From assembly GCA_030490835.1 (NCBI GenBank), contig CM059972.1, positions 93,481,137 through 93,545,136 of the forward strand: a stretch of 64,000 nt of DNA, written 5' to 3'. Below are positions 44,529 to 56,515 of this stretch, piece by piece. The notes under the pieces are model-generated. The model was not told the DNA's origin. It saw nothing but the letters and a program-made list of their open reading frames with translations, and ran no database searches. Every line of letters starts with the position of its first letter. Positions within the stretch are counted from its first letter, which is position 1. The position numbers and the translations under genes were made by a program. Source of the stretch: Annona cherimola. Taxonomy: Eukaryota > Streptophyta > Magnoliopsida > Magnoliales > Annonaceae.

Positions 44529-46371
44529 TTTTTTGATGAACTGGAATGCTCCCCTATCCCGGTCCCCTCGCAATATGGGGGGAAGCCGGGATTGAGTGAT
44601 CCAGAAATGCATTATCAAAAAAATTGTCTGTACAAATTTTTTCCAAAGTGGCTTGGGGGGGTTTCCCCACTAAGATTGGTGATTATGAGCAGAAAGAGAC
44701 ATCAAATCTGCTAAGGCATGAGCAACAGCATTTTCCTGCCTTAATACATGATGAACAAAAAGATGAGGATTCCTGGAAATGAGCGCCTTGATCTCTTGAA
44801 TAAAGACCCCCGCCGGAGCACGAATCAGGTCCTCCCCAGCCAAAAAGTTACACAAGAGGAGAGAGTCAGACTCAATTTGTATTTCCCGGTACGCCAGCTG
44901 TGAAGCCCACTTGACCCTAAACAGAAATGCTTGGGCTTCCATGAGCAGGGGCCCCATTTTTCCCCGCCTCCTCCATCCCTGAGCAGCAATGAAGGAGCCA
45001 TTAGAGTCTCTAATGATCGCCGCAAAGCCCATGGATTCCCCATCCCTGCCCCTCCTTGCGTCAACGTTGATTTTGATAGCCCCCGGTGGCGGTTTGGTCC
45101 ACCTGGGAGTCAATGGTCGGTCCAAGCAACCGCTAAGCATGAGGGGCTTAGCTCTCCTGTGCTCCTCAAGGAACTCCGCACACCATTCAGCCAAGTTTCC
45201 CAGCCCCGACTGTGAACCATTCACACGGACAGCATTTCGTAGATACCATATCCTCCAGCAGCATAAAATGAAGATTACAAGATCATCAGGCCTGTTTTTG
45301 TGGGATAACACTCGCAAAGTTTCTTGGACCGTCAGCCCCTGTGAGGTAACCCGCGCCGCACTCACGCATGTCCTCCCAGCATGGTTACATCTGAGAAACA
45401 GATGGTTAGCATCCTCAATCTTTGACCTGCAAAACAAACATAACTTGTCCACTACAATACCCCTGTCATACAGATTTTGCAGGGTGGGCAAAGCATTCCT
45501 AAAAAGTCGCCATCCAAAGACTAGCACCTTGCTAGGTAACTTTGTTCGCCAGATAGCCTGATATATGCCTGCATCAGGAGATGACGCGTCGCCGGAGCGA
45601 AGGATTCTGTAAGCCGATTTGACAGAATACGCGCCGGATGGTTCATGCAGCCAGAAAAGACGGTCTTCCTCATCCGATGGAGGGATGGGAATAGTGCGGA
45701 TAGCCTACCAGCCATAGTCTCCCGCAGCCGCCATGACTAGCTCCCTATTCCAAGATTGTGTTTCCCTGTTGATGAAATGACTAACTGGCACGCAATCAGG
45801 AATGGATAGAGGAAGGGGCCCAACCTTGCGTATTCTGGTGTCCGTCCATCTATCCGTGAATAACCTCACCCGATGCCCGTTACCAATCTGCCATTTGCAC
45901 CCATTATGTATTACCTCTCTAACTTTAAAATGCTTTTCCAGGTGAAGGAGTCAGATGGATTCACTTTGCAGTCCCATATCTCCGCATTCGGGAAGTAGCG
46001 GGCTTTTAAGACTTTATAACACAGTGAGTGGGTAGATGTTGTCAGTCTCCAAAACTGTTTGGCGAGGAAGACAAGATTAAAGTTATGAATATCTCTGAAT
46101 CCCAGACCGCCCGCCAGCTTCGAAGTGCACATATCCTTCCAGGCCACCCAACTCATCTTGCGTTTGCCCCCATTTTCACCCCACCAAAATCTACTTACCA
46201 TCCCGTTTATGTCATTACAAAATGATTTTGGCAATCGAAAAATGCTCATTGTGTATGTCGGGATAGATTGTGCGACAGCCTTGATCAGCACCTCTTTGCC
46301 TCCCCATGAAAGGAGTCTGCCTTTCCAACCCTGAATTCTTTGCCATATACGCTCCTTAAGTCCCTTGAACA
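44529..46371 (-). mobile_element. 5'-truncated L1-type LINE
   Basis: On the minus strand it carries the C-terminal part of a LINE polyprotein, a 3' UTR and an A-tail (T-run at 44529 onward). It is flanked by a 9-bp target duplication TACGTATTT (44520-44528 and 46372-46380). Everything upstream of the C-terminal reverse-transcriptase region is missing, as usual for target-primed insertion. It landed next to a fragment of another repeat (about 44460-44520). Confidence 0.88.
44670..45527 (-). pseudogene. LINE zinc finger plus RNase H domain
   Basis: About 285 codons. The first 50 residues hold the LINE zinc-binding module (CLFCRSKIEDANHLFLRC). From about residue 145 comes a plant LINE-type RNase H with acidic residues in INVDARR, MEAQAF and ESDSLLL and the final HVLRQENAVAHALADL. 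The catalytic set looks complete. The apparent start is only where the frame opens, because the upstream part of the protein is frameshifted. Confidence 0.87.
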
Positions 46372-46372
46372 T
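45911..46372 (-). pseudogene. LINE reverse transcriptase, C-terminal region fragment
   Basis: 154 codons open on the minus strand. WKGRLLSWGGKEVLIKAVAQ, the SRFWWGENGG segment, GGLGFRDIHNFN and AKQFWRL form the typical thumb/linker region after the LINE reverse-transcriptase domain. The frame is lost below 45911, and zinc-finger coding resumes in another frame near 45530. It is therefore a dead fragment with at least one frameshift in between. Confidence 0.85.
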
Positions 46373-46648
46373 ACGTATTTATTGAAAATTCTTTATAATT
46401 ATTAAATATCATAAAATGATTTTATTTTGTCCAATCCTCCAACGAAAGTTAAAATTTTAAATTATAGTTTAATATCCTAAACTAAGTATAACGAGTAGTT
46501 TTAGATTGTATTAAAACACTAAATAATATGAAAATTAAAAGGTTGATAGATAGGGAGCCACATAAAGCTGAGGGAGGCAATTACAAGCCATGGATTTTTC
46601 AAAATTAAAATGTCTTACTTAAAAAAGTTTAAAATTTTTCAAAATATA

Positions 46649-46924
46649 GAGTGTGTTTGGAAAGGAATAAAACTTTTGACGAAAAGTTTTTATTGTAACA
46701 ATTTTTGAAATAAGAGAAAATGAGGTGATATGATAAGAGTAATGATGAAGAATAAGGAGAATAACGCTAGAATAGATAGATTAGTTACATAAGTAGTTGT
46801 GTAGAAATGACTGAAAAGTAGGAGAGTTGTATAGGAAAATATGAAAGAATAATTGAAAAATAGAAAAATTATAAAAATAAAAAATTTTAGATTGAAAATT
46901 TTTGATTGTTAATAGACATACCAA
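46649..46924. mobile_element. Tourist-like MITE
   Basis: GAGTGTGTTTGG ... family interior (GAGGTGATATGATAAGAGTA, GTAGTTGTGTAGAAATGA) ... AGACATACC. The right end is slightly shortened. Confidence 0.75.
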
Positions 46925-46964
46925 TTATTTATTTCAAATAGTCGTCGAGAAGTGATAAAAGTTA

Positions 46965-47095
46965 GTTTGTATGATAAATATACTTAAGTAAGCAAGTACA
47001 TGAAGAAAAAAATCAAATAAAAAGTAATTTAATTTAATTTTTTGAGGTGAACTAAACACGTCATTTGCTTACCCCAAACTAATATGATTATTTCT
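46965..47095. mobile_element. Fold-back element, half copy
   Basis: Only the right arm (AAATATACTTAAGTAAGCAA ... ACGTCATTTGCTTACCCC) of the 14738-type element is recognisable. Confidence 0.45.
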
Positions 47096-47680
47096 CGTAG
47101 TTCCCTCCCTTGAGAAAATACTATGAGTCGTAAAAATACTTGGTAAAATTTCTAATAACTTGAAAAGGTGTACAAGTGAAAGTAGCACCTTGTTCCGCGC
47201 CGAACTCACCCAGCAATGAGTTGATAGAAAATTTCTGAGTATTTTGATTCGATCAGAGACGCACTGTACCCCAATTGATGAGCATGGCTAGCCTGGCTGG
47301 AATAATCTGGACGGTATAAGCGCCTGTTCAGAGGGCACGGAGCTCGGACAGAGTACCCAAACATTCGTCGGAGATGAAGGACGAAAGAGCCAGCCAGTTG
47401 TCACCCGGAGCATCATTGCATGAAAAAGACTGGCGTATTTATTAGTGGGGCAGTTACTCCAAGCTCCTGCTGATCATAAGATCTTAACATGCACCTATGC
47501 AGCGGACACTTGGAAGTTGGAAATTTCGGCAAAAGTGCAATATTTCCCCCTTGTTTGTCTGCTTTGCGCTTTTATGGGTCACAAATCGATGCAATCACTT
47601 TCACTCTTTGATTTTATTATCATAAATTCGCAAAAAGTAGGATACGCTGGAAGCTCGTGTTTCCACTTTCCTTTTACTTT
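47096..47680. other. Intergenic, unrecognised
   Basis: Locally GC-richer (47190-47420) single-copy-looking sequence with an 80-codon plus-strand frame from 47445 that shows no known motif. Not called as a gene. Confidence 0.35.
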
Positions 47681-47689
47681 AACTTGAGG

Positions 47690-47860
47690 GACAGTTGCCA
47701 CGACGCCTTTGTCGTCTTGGCCAACGTCAACCTCTCAATGTGAGAGGGCCCAGATTCGAATCCTTGGTCACGTATGTGGCTCTGTAGTTTTATCTGTCCT
47801 TCCGAAAACGTAGAAGTCCTTGTCAATGTCTTATCGCGATGTAGAAGTATTTGTAGAAAA
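47690..47860 (+). mobile_element. Candidate tRNA-derived SINE
   Basis: TTGGCCAACGTCAACC (A-box-like), the small hairpin CCTCTCAATGTGAGAGG and GATTCGAATCC (perfect B box) are arranged as in a tRNA, then a non-tRNA tail. No acceptor stem. Confidence 0.42.
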
Positions 47861-47981
47861 TTTCTTCGTAAAATAAGAATTGTAAAATTAAATTATCACA
47901 ATGTATAAATGTACCAATAAAAAAAATGCCAGAGACAGCTGCCGCAGCGAAGCTTTGTATCACCATATCATTCGGTAGTAG

Positions 47982-49545
47982 GGGTGCGACTTGTCTTGGT
48001 AGGTTTGAGTAGTGGCGGAATCTATTTTATTTTTTATCTTATCTTATTTTAAGCTAGGTTGATTTTATTCTATCTTATTTTTTCAAAGACACGTCGATTC
48101 CGGTTTTAGTTCCAAATTGATTCCAACAAAAATCTATCCTACAAATCCATCAAAAAACATGAAACCGTTTGACACAAATTTATCTTACAAATCTGTATAG
48201 AGACAACTATTTTAAAAATCTGTCAAAAAAGTAATTGTTTAACATAAATTTGTCTTACAAATTTCTATACAGTCAATTGTCTTATAAATCTATATAAATA
48301 GGTAAATATATTTAACACAATAAAAAAAATTGCAAATAAAGAGTAATCACAATTGTAATTCATTCAACTACAATAGTAATTTCGAACTAAGTCACATTGC
48401 AGATATATCATGTAAACACTGAACTAGATGACGATTTGGGGATGAAAATAATATCAACTTACGTGTCTACTCTAGAGTTGAAAACATCAATGAGAATTTA
48501 TTTTCAACACAAAATTTGTGTATTATTCGTTGATATGTTACTTCTTGCATAAAATTTATGTTACATATAAAAAAAATGTAAGTTATAGTCCAACACACAA
48601 TTTATGGAATAAAGAAGCGATGTATCAATGAGACAAAAAATAAGGATAAATCAACACTTACATTGTCTCACTTTGAAGTAGTTTAAAAATGCAGAGATGA
48701 AGCTTTGAAGCTGAAATCCAAATAGATTTGGAGAAGAGTGAGCATTGACACTTAAATCATAGCAAAGAGATGAGATGCAGATGTGTAAGTTAGGGATTTG
48801 GAGTAAAGATGAGATGCAGGAAGCAAATTTGAGGTGGAGATGAGATTCAAACAACTTTTAACTAGAATGAAAGTAGACTAGAAGAAAAGACAAAGAAGAT
48901 GAAGAGTAGCTTTGGGATGAAGATGCAATCTAAAGAGGAGATTTAGCACAGGAAAGAGGCATGTGATTAGGGCGTTTGGTTACAGGGGGTTTTTTTTTGG
49001 GGGGGGGGGGGAATCATAGAAAAGAAGCTGGAATGGAGAAGACGCAAACGGGAGCATGGATGGTCGTGTTACACCCACTGGTTGTAGCCTATTAGAGGAG
49101 AGAAATGAGACACAAATGGCACCGGCTGCGGTTGTGTTTGTTGGAGGGGAGAGAGATGAATGGTGTGTCACATATGGCTGTTGGCTATGGGTCATCGGAG
49201 GAGAGAGAGACGAGCACGACTAGGGTATCCACTCTCGATCGCCTGCTCATCGAAACTGAGCACCAGAATTTTTGAAGGGGGAACTTGAGAAGTTGAAATG
49301 TTGAATAGCTGGATTAGGTTTTGCTACTTTTACATATATTTATTTAATATTATATTATATTATAACGACATATATTAAATCTGGGATAGTTTCGGGTACT
49401 CAACTTTTGGAACCGGCCCTACACAAATTCAGATGGGTAGTTCAAACCTGGAACCGAACTGACCCTACTTGCGGAAAAGTAGGTATCGAAACTACCCTAT
49501 TTAGGGTCGACCTGCGAGTACCAGATCCGAGTTGTACCCTTATTT
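47982..49545. mobile_element. Possible hAT-like non-autonomous element
   Basis: The ends AGGGGTGCGACTTGTCTTGG and the complement of AAGGGTACAACTCGGATCTGG resemble hAT termini. Interior without recognisable coding; it contains a T9-G13 tract at 48990-49011 and GA-rich sequence. An 8-bp target duplication was not found, so the class is tentative. Confidence 0.35.
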
Positions 49546-50827
49546 AATAGACCCAAGCATCACACACGTCCCTTGTATGGGAGATCTCAGGCTTGGCACA
49601 CTCGACTATCATAATGATTTGCTACAACTATAGCTTGTATCTGCATCTTGTATCTCATTCCTTCTATACTTTTAGTAATATAAAATTAGGAATATTAGAG
49701 ATTACATATCTTACTACAACAAAAATTATTAAGTCAATTAACTCCCACGTAAAGAGGGATTATTTTCAATACTAGGCAAGTCCACTAGAGCCATTCTCTC
49801 TTGCTTGATATAACATGGTTCCCCTTACTGACGTGAAGTCAAAGTGTATTGTAAAATATTGAAATAATAATAATAATTTAAGTTGACAGGTCAAAATCTA
49901 CATAGGACACCCTATGTGGCAAGAGTAAACTTTTTGACCAACTGGGCCAAATGAGTAATAATGAGCCGCGACCAATTATTATTTAAATATGCCACATGTT
50001 ATATTTATATTTATATTTTTGAATGTTATTTCAGCAACCCGTGTAGCTCGGTTGGCATATAAATAGTTCAAATTGTCTAAGAGATCTAGGGTTTGAGTAG
50101 GGAGGTTCCGCAGAAAAATAATTAATTTTTGCACTTTTGCCTCCCCAGGCATGTGGGTCCCACCGGATAAGATAAGATAAGATAAGATGAGATAAAATTT
50201 AGTTTAATTGAAATTTAAATTAAAGTGATAATATTTTATCTTTTATACCTTTCCTAGAATTTTAGGAAACCTACAAGAATCCTTTTATAAAAAGGGGTTT
50301 AGGGAGTTGGTAGAGGAAGGTGTCTGTAAGAAAGGTTTAGGAAATAGAATTGTGGAAGGAGAGAAAGCTACGTAAGGCAATGCTATGATTATTTTTATAC
50401 AATTGTTATGTATAAATCATGTATATTATATATATTATAAATTTTAGCTATGCTTGACATATTTAAAATTTTATAATACTAAATTTTTAGGATATAAAAT
50501 TTTTTAGATAAATATGTTGAATTTTATGCTTGAAATAATATATATTGAGATTTTTGAATTTTTTTATGCATTTTATTTTTTATAAATGCGTTGATATGCA
50601 ATAAATATATGGACATTGGAATTATATATTAATGATATGGGTTAATTGCGACATATATAAGAATATGTATGTAATCTGCGTAAGCCAAATCATATAAGCT
50701 TTTCTTGGACTCCTCGGAAGAAATTTCGTTTATCTCAACACATATTATACATGAAGATCTGAGACATTCTTACAAATCAGGGGATACATAACATCCCAAA
50801 GAAATCTGGAAGACACAGCTTCCAACA

Positions 50828-50925
50828 GCCACCTGGGAGACCACCTGCTCCCACACTTTTTCCACCCGGGAGACCACCTGCTCCCACTTTTTTCCACCCG
50901 GGAGACCACCATGCTCCCACGCCCA
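50828..50925 (+). repeat. Tandem repeat, unit about 32 bp, three copies, inside the solo LTR
   Basis: Three consecutive units built on CCACC(T/C)GGGAGACCACC followed by TGCTCCCAC and a T-run. Absent from the LTRs of the intact element. Confidence 0.75.
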
Positions 50926-51028
50926 TCAATTTGGGACCGAAATCCCGTATGGGATTCGATCCCCCGCCAGCCGCAGAAGCCTGTGCTGCGCCGCTGCTGA
51001 CGACCAACCGAGCTAGCCTCGTCAGAAA

Positions 51029-51270
51029 GGGAATTCCACTAGAAGACGAATTTGGTATTTGCAGCGATTTTGTTTCCGTTGCTTTTTATGAAAAAAAAAT
51101 TTCGCCCGAAAGGGAATTCCACTAGAAGATGAATTTGGTATTTGCAGCGGGGAATTCCACTAGAAGATGAATTTGGTATTTGCAGCGATTTTGTTTTTGT
51201 TGTTTTTCATGAAAAAGGTTGCATCAGAAAGGAGAGATGAATATGGTATTTGCAACGACTTTTTCGTTGC
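51029..51270 (+). repeat. Tandem repeat, about 80-bp unit, inside the solo LTR
   Basis: GGGAATTCCACTAGAAGA recurs at about 51029, 51111 and 51150. The middle copy is shortened to about 38 bp, and a fourth degenerate copy starts near 51230. It corresponds to the single segment around 34945-35020 of the intact LTR. Confidence 0.7.
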
Positions 51271-52133
51271 TTTTAATGTTTTAATTCATTAATAATTTTT
51301 TTGATGCTTCTAATGTTCAGGGATTTTTAGAAATTGATGTGTAACCCCATTACATCAATAAGTGCTAAGTAAGAGAGGTCCTGGTGGGGCCCACCTGTAG
51401 TAAAGTCCATGATGATGTGGCTTAATATGGGCAATTTATTCCATTTTGTTATGATTTATTCATTTGAACTCCGATTAGAATGATCAAATAGTCAATTTCT
51501 ATGTTTTTGATGCTTTTGGACTCAATGGAAGGGTTCGATTTTGCATTTGAGGCCTAATTTTTAAGATATTAAATTAAATAATTATTTTATCATTTAATTA
51601 AGTTTTATTTGGGCCATTATCCATTTTCAAATAATATTCTACTTGCTAGTCATGTTGGGACTAACCTATTATTTTTACAGGTGTACCAAATCCAGTGGGA
51701 CACTAGCATTTTGGATTTACGTGAAGATTTTCAACAATAATTATTTCTAGTTATTTATTTTTAAAGGCATGTATTAAGAATGATAGACTTGTAATTTTTT
51801 TTATTTTTGTGCCTTGATGTAATAATGGGAATATGACTAGTGCAAGTGACATTTTGAAATTTTTATGAAATTATAATAATTAATTTCGCCATAAATGTGT
51901 GATTGATCTTGAAAAATTGTATTAAATACACGGCCAAGATCACTTTTCTGAACCGGCATGTTACATGTATACTCTGGGAAAATCATAACTCATCTTCTAA
52001 CCTCTAGCGTAGCACTTTACGAGAACATGACCAAGAGACTCATGTCCCAAATGTAGTCATACCTACCAAGCTTATTTCATCTAGATTTGCAACTTGGGTT
52101 AAATAGGTTTGTTTGGGATTAATTCTACCTTTA

Positions 52134-52389
52134 GGTGCGTTTGGAAAGTGATAAAATATTTAATGAAAAATTTTCGGTGTAAAAATTTTTGAAATATGAA
52201 AAAATAATGTGATATGATAGAGATAATGATGAGAAGTAAAGAGAATAAAGTTAAAATAAATAGGTTAGATATATTGATGGTTATGTTGAAATGATTAAAA
52301 AATAAAATAGCTGTATAGGAAGAAGTAAATAAATAATTAAAAGGGTAGTTGCAAAGAATAAAAAGTTTTATAAGTTACTAAACACCCCC
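52134..52389. mobile_element. Tourist-like MITE
   Basis: 256 bp, GGTGCGTTTGGAAAG ... CTAAACACCCCC, flanked by TTA on both sides (52131-52133 and 52390-52392). Confidence 0.83.
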
Positions 52390-52392
52390 TTA

Positions 52393-55300
52393 CTTTATTT
52401 TCAAAAACTTCTATTCTATTCTATTTTAGGTCAAATCAGTTCAAATCCTTTATTATTTTCTAAATGTCTGGACGTTTCGATTCCATTTATAAATCAATTT
52501 CTTAAAATCATCTTCGTATTATATCTGAAAACTATAATCCTATTATTAATTTTAATTTAAAACTATAATCAATGCGATGATAATATAATATTAAAGTACA
52601 TTTTTTGAATACAAAATATATTTATTAAATGTACTAAATAATAGATAAAAGGGTTAAGTATACACTCAACCCATCGGCTAAGACCATCAATACCCTAATA
52701 ATATCAGAAGAAATGGTGAGCTCTTGAAGATCGAAGCTCTTATGATTGGTCATTCCTAAGGCCCGACCCTCAGAATGCAAGAGTTGAGCACTTCTCAAGA
52801 AACTAGGATCGAAAACACACAGTGACATCATCCCAACATCAACTTACTTTTCACCCAAGGAAGTTCATTGATAACGTAGCCATTGCATTGGGTATCACCC
52901 CCTAACATTAATAACTCTGACAGCCTTGGGAGGCAGAATTAGCTTAAGTTGTCATCGGTTGTTCACAACATGTCTTGCTCGACTCTCAACTTGTTAGAGA
53001 CAACCACATCATTATGAGAAAGATCTATTGAGATGATTATAAATCTTCCTTTTTACATTTGACATGCTTTGGACGAACAATATATAGAACTAGTACCACA
53101 CTTTTTGTTTAGGAGAGGGACCCCTTTAGCCTGATTTGTACGTAAGTAGTGGCAATTCAATCTAGCATACACTTCATGAGGACCCATTCCTTGGAGATGA
53201 AAAGTATGATTTATAAAAGAGTTCCACAATGAAGGAGAAAATCACCTGACTTTGTATCTCACTTCATATAATCAGGGCCAAAATTGGCGTCATGGTTTTT
53301 GGGTGACTTTGCGTTCTATTCAGATAAAACTTGAGTCTATTCACTCGATTCTCTCCTTTTATGATTTAAGTCCCTAGTCTAGTTTAGTCAAGCCTTAGAC
53401 TAAACTTATCATTTGATGTTGTTTGTGAAAAATAATTTCTTATAATCTTTCCTACCTCTCATATTTCATGAAGACCCCATCAATTTCATCCCATGGCAAA
53501 TTCAATCCTACTTTGAATTGATTTTGACTGGGATCATGGCTTGATCATTCACAGGATAAGAGTTGAAAGAGCCACTTTGATGAATTGAACAGATGTATCT
53601 TGCTCAAAATCATCCAGATGGAACAGGACGAGCTATGTACCGGAAACAAAGCATTAGAGTGCCCTCAAGTGCATGCATAAGAGAAAGGTGTTAGACATCA
53701 GACGTAGACATGCTAGCTAGGGACAAGAGAGCTTTAAAAGGCAGGCAATCTGCTTAAAAAAATAAGGATCTTCACACCTCATAAAGACCTCATGTGTACA
53801 TTTCACGATGCTTTACCAAAAAAGTGGCCATATATCACAAAAATTTGGACCTATTATTTAGGCTAGCTCCATCATGCCCTTCTTTTGTAACTGAGATTAG
53901 GAAAAAGTAATCTAGTGCAATCTAAAAAGATTTCATGATTTAATAATCAGATGCTAAAGGATCAACCCGAATACTAAATATTTGAGACAATAAAAAGAGG
54001 TTCAACCTAGTGAGTCCTAACTACTAATTGAAGCTTAAGGCTAGATAATTACATTCGACAAAGCGACCGAAAAGTGCTAGCCTGCATAAGCTCCAACGGT
54101 AAATGAGTAGGCCATGAAGTCTGCAAAGTCGACAAACAAAGTCACCTAGTCAAACTAACAATACTGCTAGTCGAACTAAGAGAATCTAAGACAAAGCTTA
54201 TGCAAAAAAACTACTAAGCCTAATTCAAAATACATTATGCCAAATCCCAAAAACTACTAAGGGATTCCACTATAGTAGAAAAAAAAAAAGGAGATGATGC
54301 TTGAGTTAACTTCTCATCTCCCTCATAGGAGTTGTAAAGCTGAGTACACCTTGTACGACTCTAATGATATAAAAAAAATCGCCATGACCTAAAAACCACT
54401 TGCACTCATGAACATTTTCTCCCTCAACTAAGGTTAGGCAAAGCCTAACCATTCTCTTGCGGAGCATGTAAATAATCCGACAATGATGAAGTATTCTTGA
54501 TTATCCGAAGGCTACAGAAAAAGCTAATATGCAAAGTCACTAGACGGTAATCACGAAAGCAACAAAGAGGAAGAGGTAAAAAGAGAAAGCCCTTGATATG
54601 ATGAAAATGTATAGCCAGGAAAGGACAACATTTGCATTAAAGAACCATGCATGAGGACCACTGTAATAGCAAGCTCAGAGACAAGGCCATTAGATCATCA
54701 AACATTTTCATAGCTTAGAAATGTTCAAGAAAGACTTGCAGACTACTAAGAACACTGCTATATACCCTATTCCATAGAGTTGGGCTCCAAATGCAGGTTT
54801 GGAAGAATGATTGCTCTTCAAACTAAGCTTTGGAGCAACATAATTCTGCACCCCACAAATAATTGGTTGCTAATGACTGATCATTCCCTTCTTCAAAGGA
54901 ATAATTATTTTTTTTTACAAACATGGAGAAGCTGCATCACTCCATTAGAAAAGAAGATTACTACATCTCAAAGTAAGATAAAGCATAGCAACAAAGACTC
55001 TTTCTAATGAAGCCCATGGTTGGCGACAAGAGCAAACAAGACACATGGTGCACATACACGGAAAGCCTACCAAAGAAGGTTTTTATAGATGTTAGGTCTT
55101 CTCATAACACAACTATAAAGGAACATGTTATCATTCGGGATTAACTTGACGGGGCCATGTGTAGTCTAAGCAATAGAAAAGTAGGAAAGTTTGAATAGAA
55201 ACATTCCCGTGGTAAATGAACTAACACCCTTATCCAGAATTTGAAGCGATTTTCAAAAATGCAAGGAAGAGCTTAAAGGCCTTTTAAAGCTCATGCACGT

Positions 55301-55640
55301 TCAGAATCTATAAGCATTAATAGCAGAGAACTCATGCTCAATGATCATCAATGCAACCGTTGAAACAGGAGAAGCAAAAAACGTGGCAAGCCACATAATC
55401 AGGCTATACCATAGGAAGGATCAAACCAAAAATATCATCTTAAGAATATTGCATATTTTTGTCATTGACCCTGTTGAGATTTTACTAAGGATACTTTATT
55501 TTTAGGCTAATTAGAACATATCTAATGATATTTAAGTTAACCATTGTATTTCACACTATTTAAGGGCAATGATTCATACAGCTAGTTGTATGAATATTCC
55601 ACATGCATCCTCTTTTATTTGGACTTTTTTCAAAATCCAA
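52393..55640. other. Long unrecognised stretch, possibly a decayed element
   Basis: 52630-55600 is less AT-rich than neighbouring spacer and has words typical of old coding sequence, but no frame exceeds about 75 codons (52634-52831 minus, 54780-55007 plus). No LTR, primer site or domain recognised. A heavily mutated retroelement is the likeliest explanation. Confidence 0.3.
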
Positions 55641-55644
55641 GCCA

Positions 55645-56515
55645 TTTTTTTTTTATGAAAGGAAATGCCCTATCCCAGCTCCCTTGCACTATGAGGGGAG
55701 GGAGGGATAAGGAGATCCAAGCTATTCATTGCCAAAAAATTGTCTGTACAATTTTTTTCAGGATAATTTGAGGAGGGTTACCCCACCAAGCCTGACTGTC
55801 CAAAAAAGATATAGATACAAAATCTGCTAAAGAATGAGCAACAACATTTCCTTGTCTTAAAACATGATGGGCTGAAAAGTGTGGGATAGATGATAGGAGA
55901 GATTTGATCTCCCCTATAGGAACCCCCACAGGTGATAGAATGTGTTCATCATTCAACAGACAATTGAAGAGAAGGAGAGAATCAGTTTCTATCTGAACAT
56001 TCCGCAACCAGAGCTGGAGAGTCCATTTGAGTCCTAACAGAAAAGCAGTTGCCTCCATACACAGAGGTCCCATGTTACCTCTTCGTCTCCAACCCTTTGC
56101 TGCAATGAAGCACCTATTAGAGTCCTGAATAACAGCTGTAAAACCCAAGGAGTGGTTATCTCCATGTTTCCTTGCATCAACATTCATCTTGAGAAAACCA
56201 ATTGGTGGTTTGGACCATCTTACCACCAAAGGCCGGTCAATCGCCCCATCCCGAATAAGAAATTTTGCCCTCCTATGCTGTTCGAGATAGTTCTCACACC
56301 ACTTGATAATATTGGTAAAGATCGGTTGAACCCTCTTTTCCCTAAGCTTGTTTTGCAAAAACCACACCCGCCAACAATAGAGAATGAAGAAAGCGAGATT
56401 CTTCGGCCTGTTCATTGAAGCAAGGATACAAAAGATATCACGTACCGTTACCCATGGATTGGCAATTCTTACAGCTTTCAAAAAAATGTCCCTTGTGTAC
56501 TGACACCCTGTGAAA
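55645..56515 (-). mobile_element. Second 5'-truncated LINE tail
   Basis: Minus-strand copy related to the LINE at 44.5 kb, with an A-tail (ten T at 55645-55654), 3' UTR and RNase H region. The 5' end, near 56515, is approximate. No clear target duplication was found. Confidence 0.8.
55726..56481 (-). pseudogene. LINE RNase H domain (second copy)
   Basis: 251 codons open on the minus strand, similar throughout to the frame at 44670-45527 (shared FILYCWRVW, LEQHRRAK, SKPPIGFLKMNVDARK, GWRRRGNMGPLCMEA, HHVLRQGNVVAHSLADF). RNase H acidic residues are present. The zinc finger and reverse transcriptase are missing, so it is a truncated remnant. Confidence 0.85.

Larger units (their letters stand above)
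49850..51965 (+). mobile_element. Solo LTR related to the gypsy element, expanded
   Basis: Starts TGTAAAATATTG and ends ATGTTACA like the LTRs of the intact element. Long stretches (for example 50160-50400 and 51290-51950) align with them by eye. It is flanked by a perfect 5-bp direct repeat TGTAT (49845-49849 and 51966-51970), with no internal region: the signature of a solo LTR. At 2116 bp it is about 560 bp longer, because of an extra segment at about 49880-50120 and two blocks of tandem repeats (50828-50925 and 51029-51270). The TATA-type box is kept near 50287. Confidence 0.88.

Noticed and set aside
44931..45561. Plus-strand frames of 94 and 190 codons
   Set aside because: Antisense to the LINE zinc-finger/RNase H region.
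50777..51007. 76-codon minus-strand frame with GAGGLPGGKS-type repeats
   Set aside because: Translation of the 32-bp tandem repeat inside the solo LTR. Repeat-derived glycine-rich reading only.
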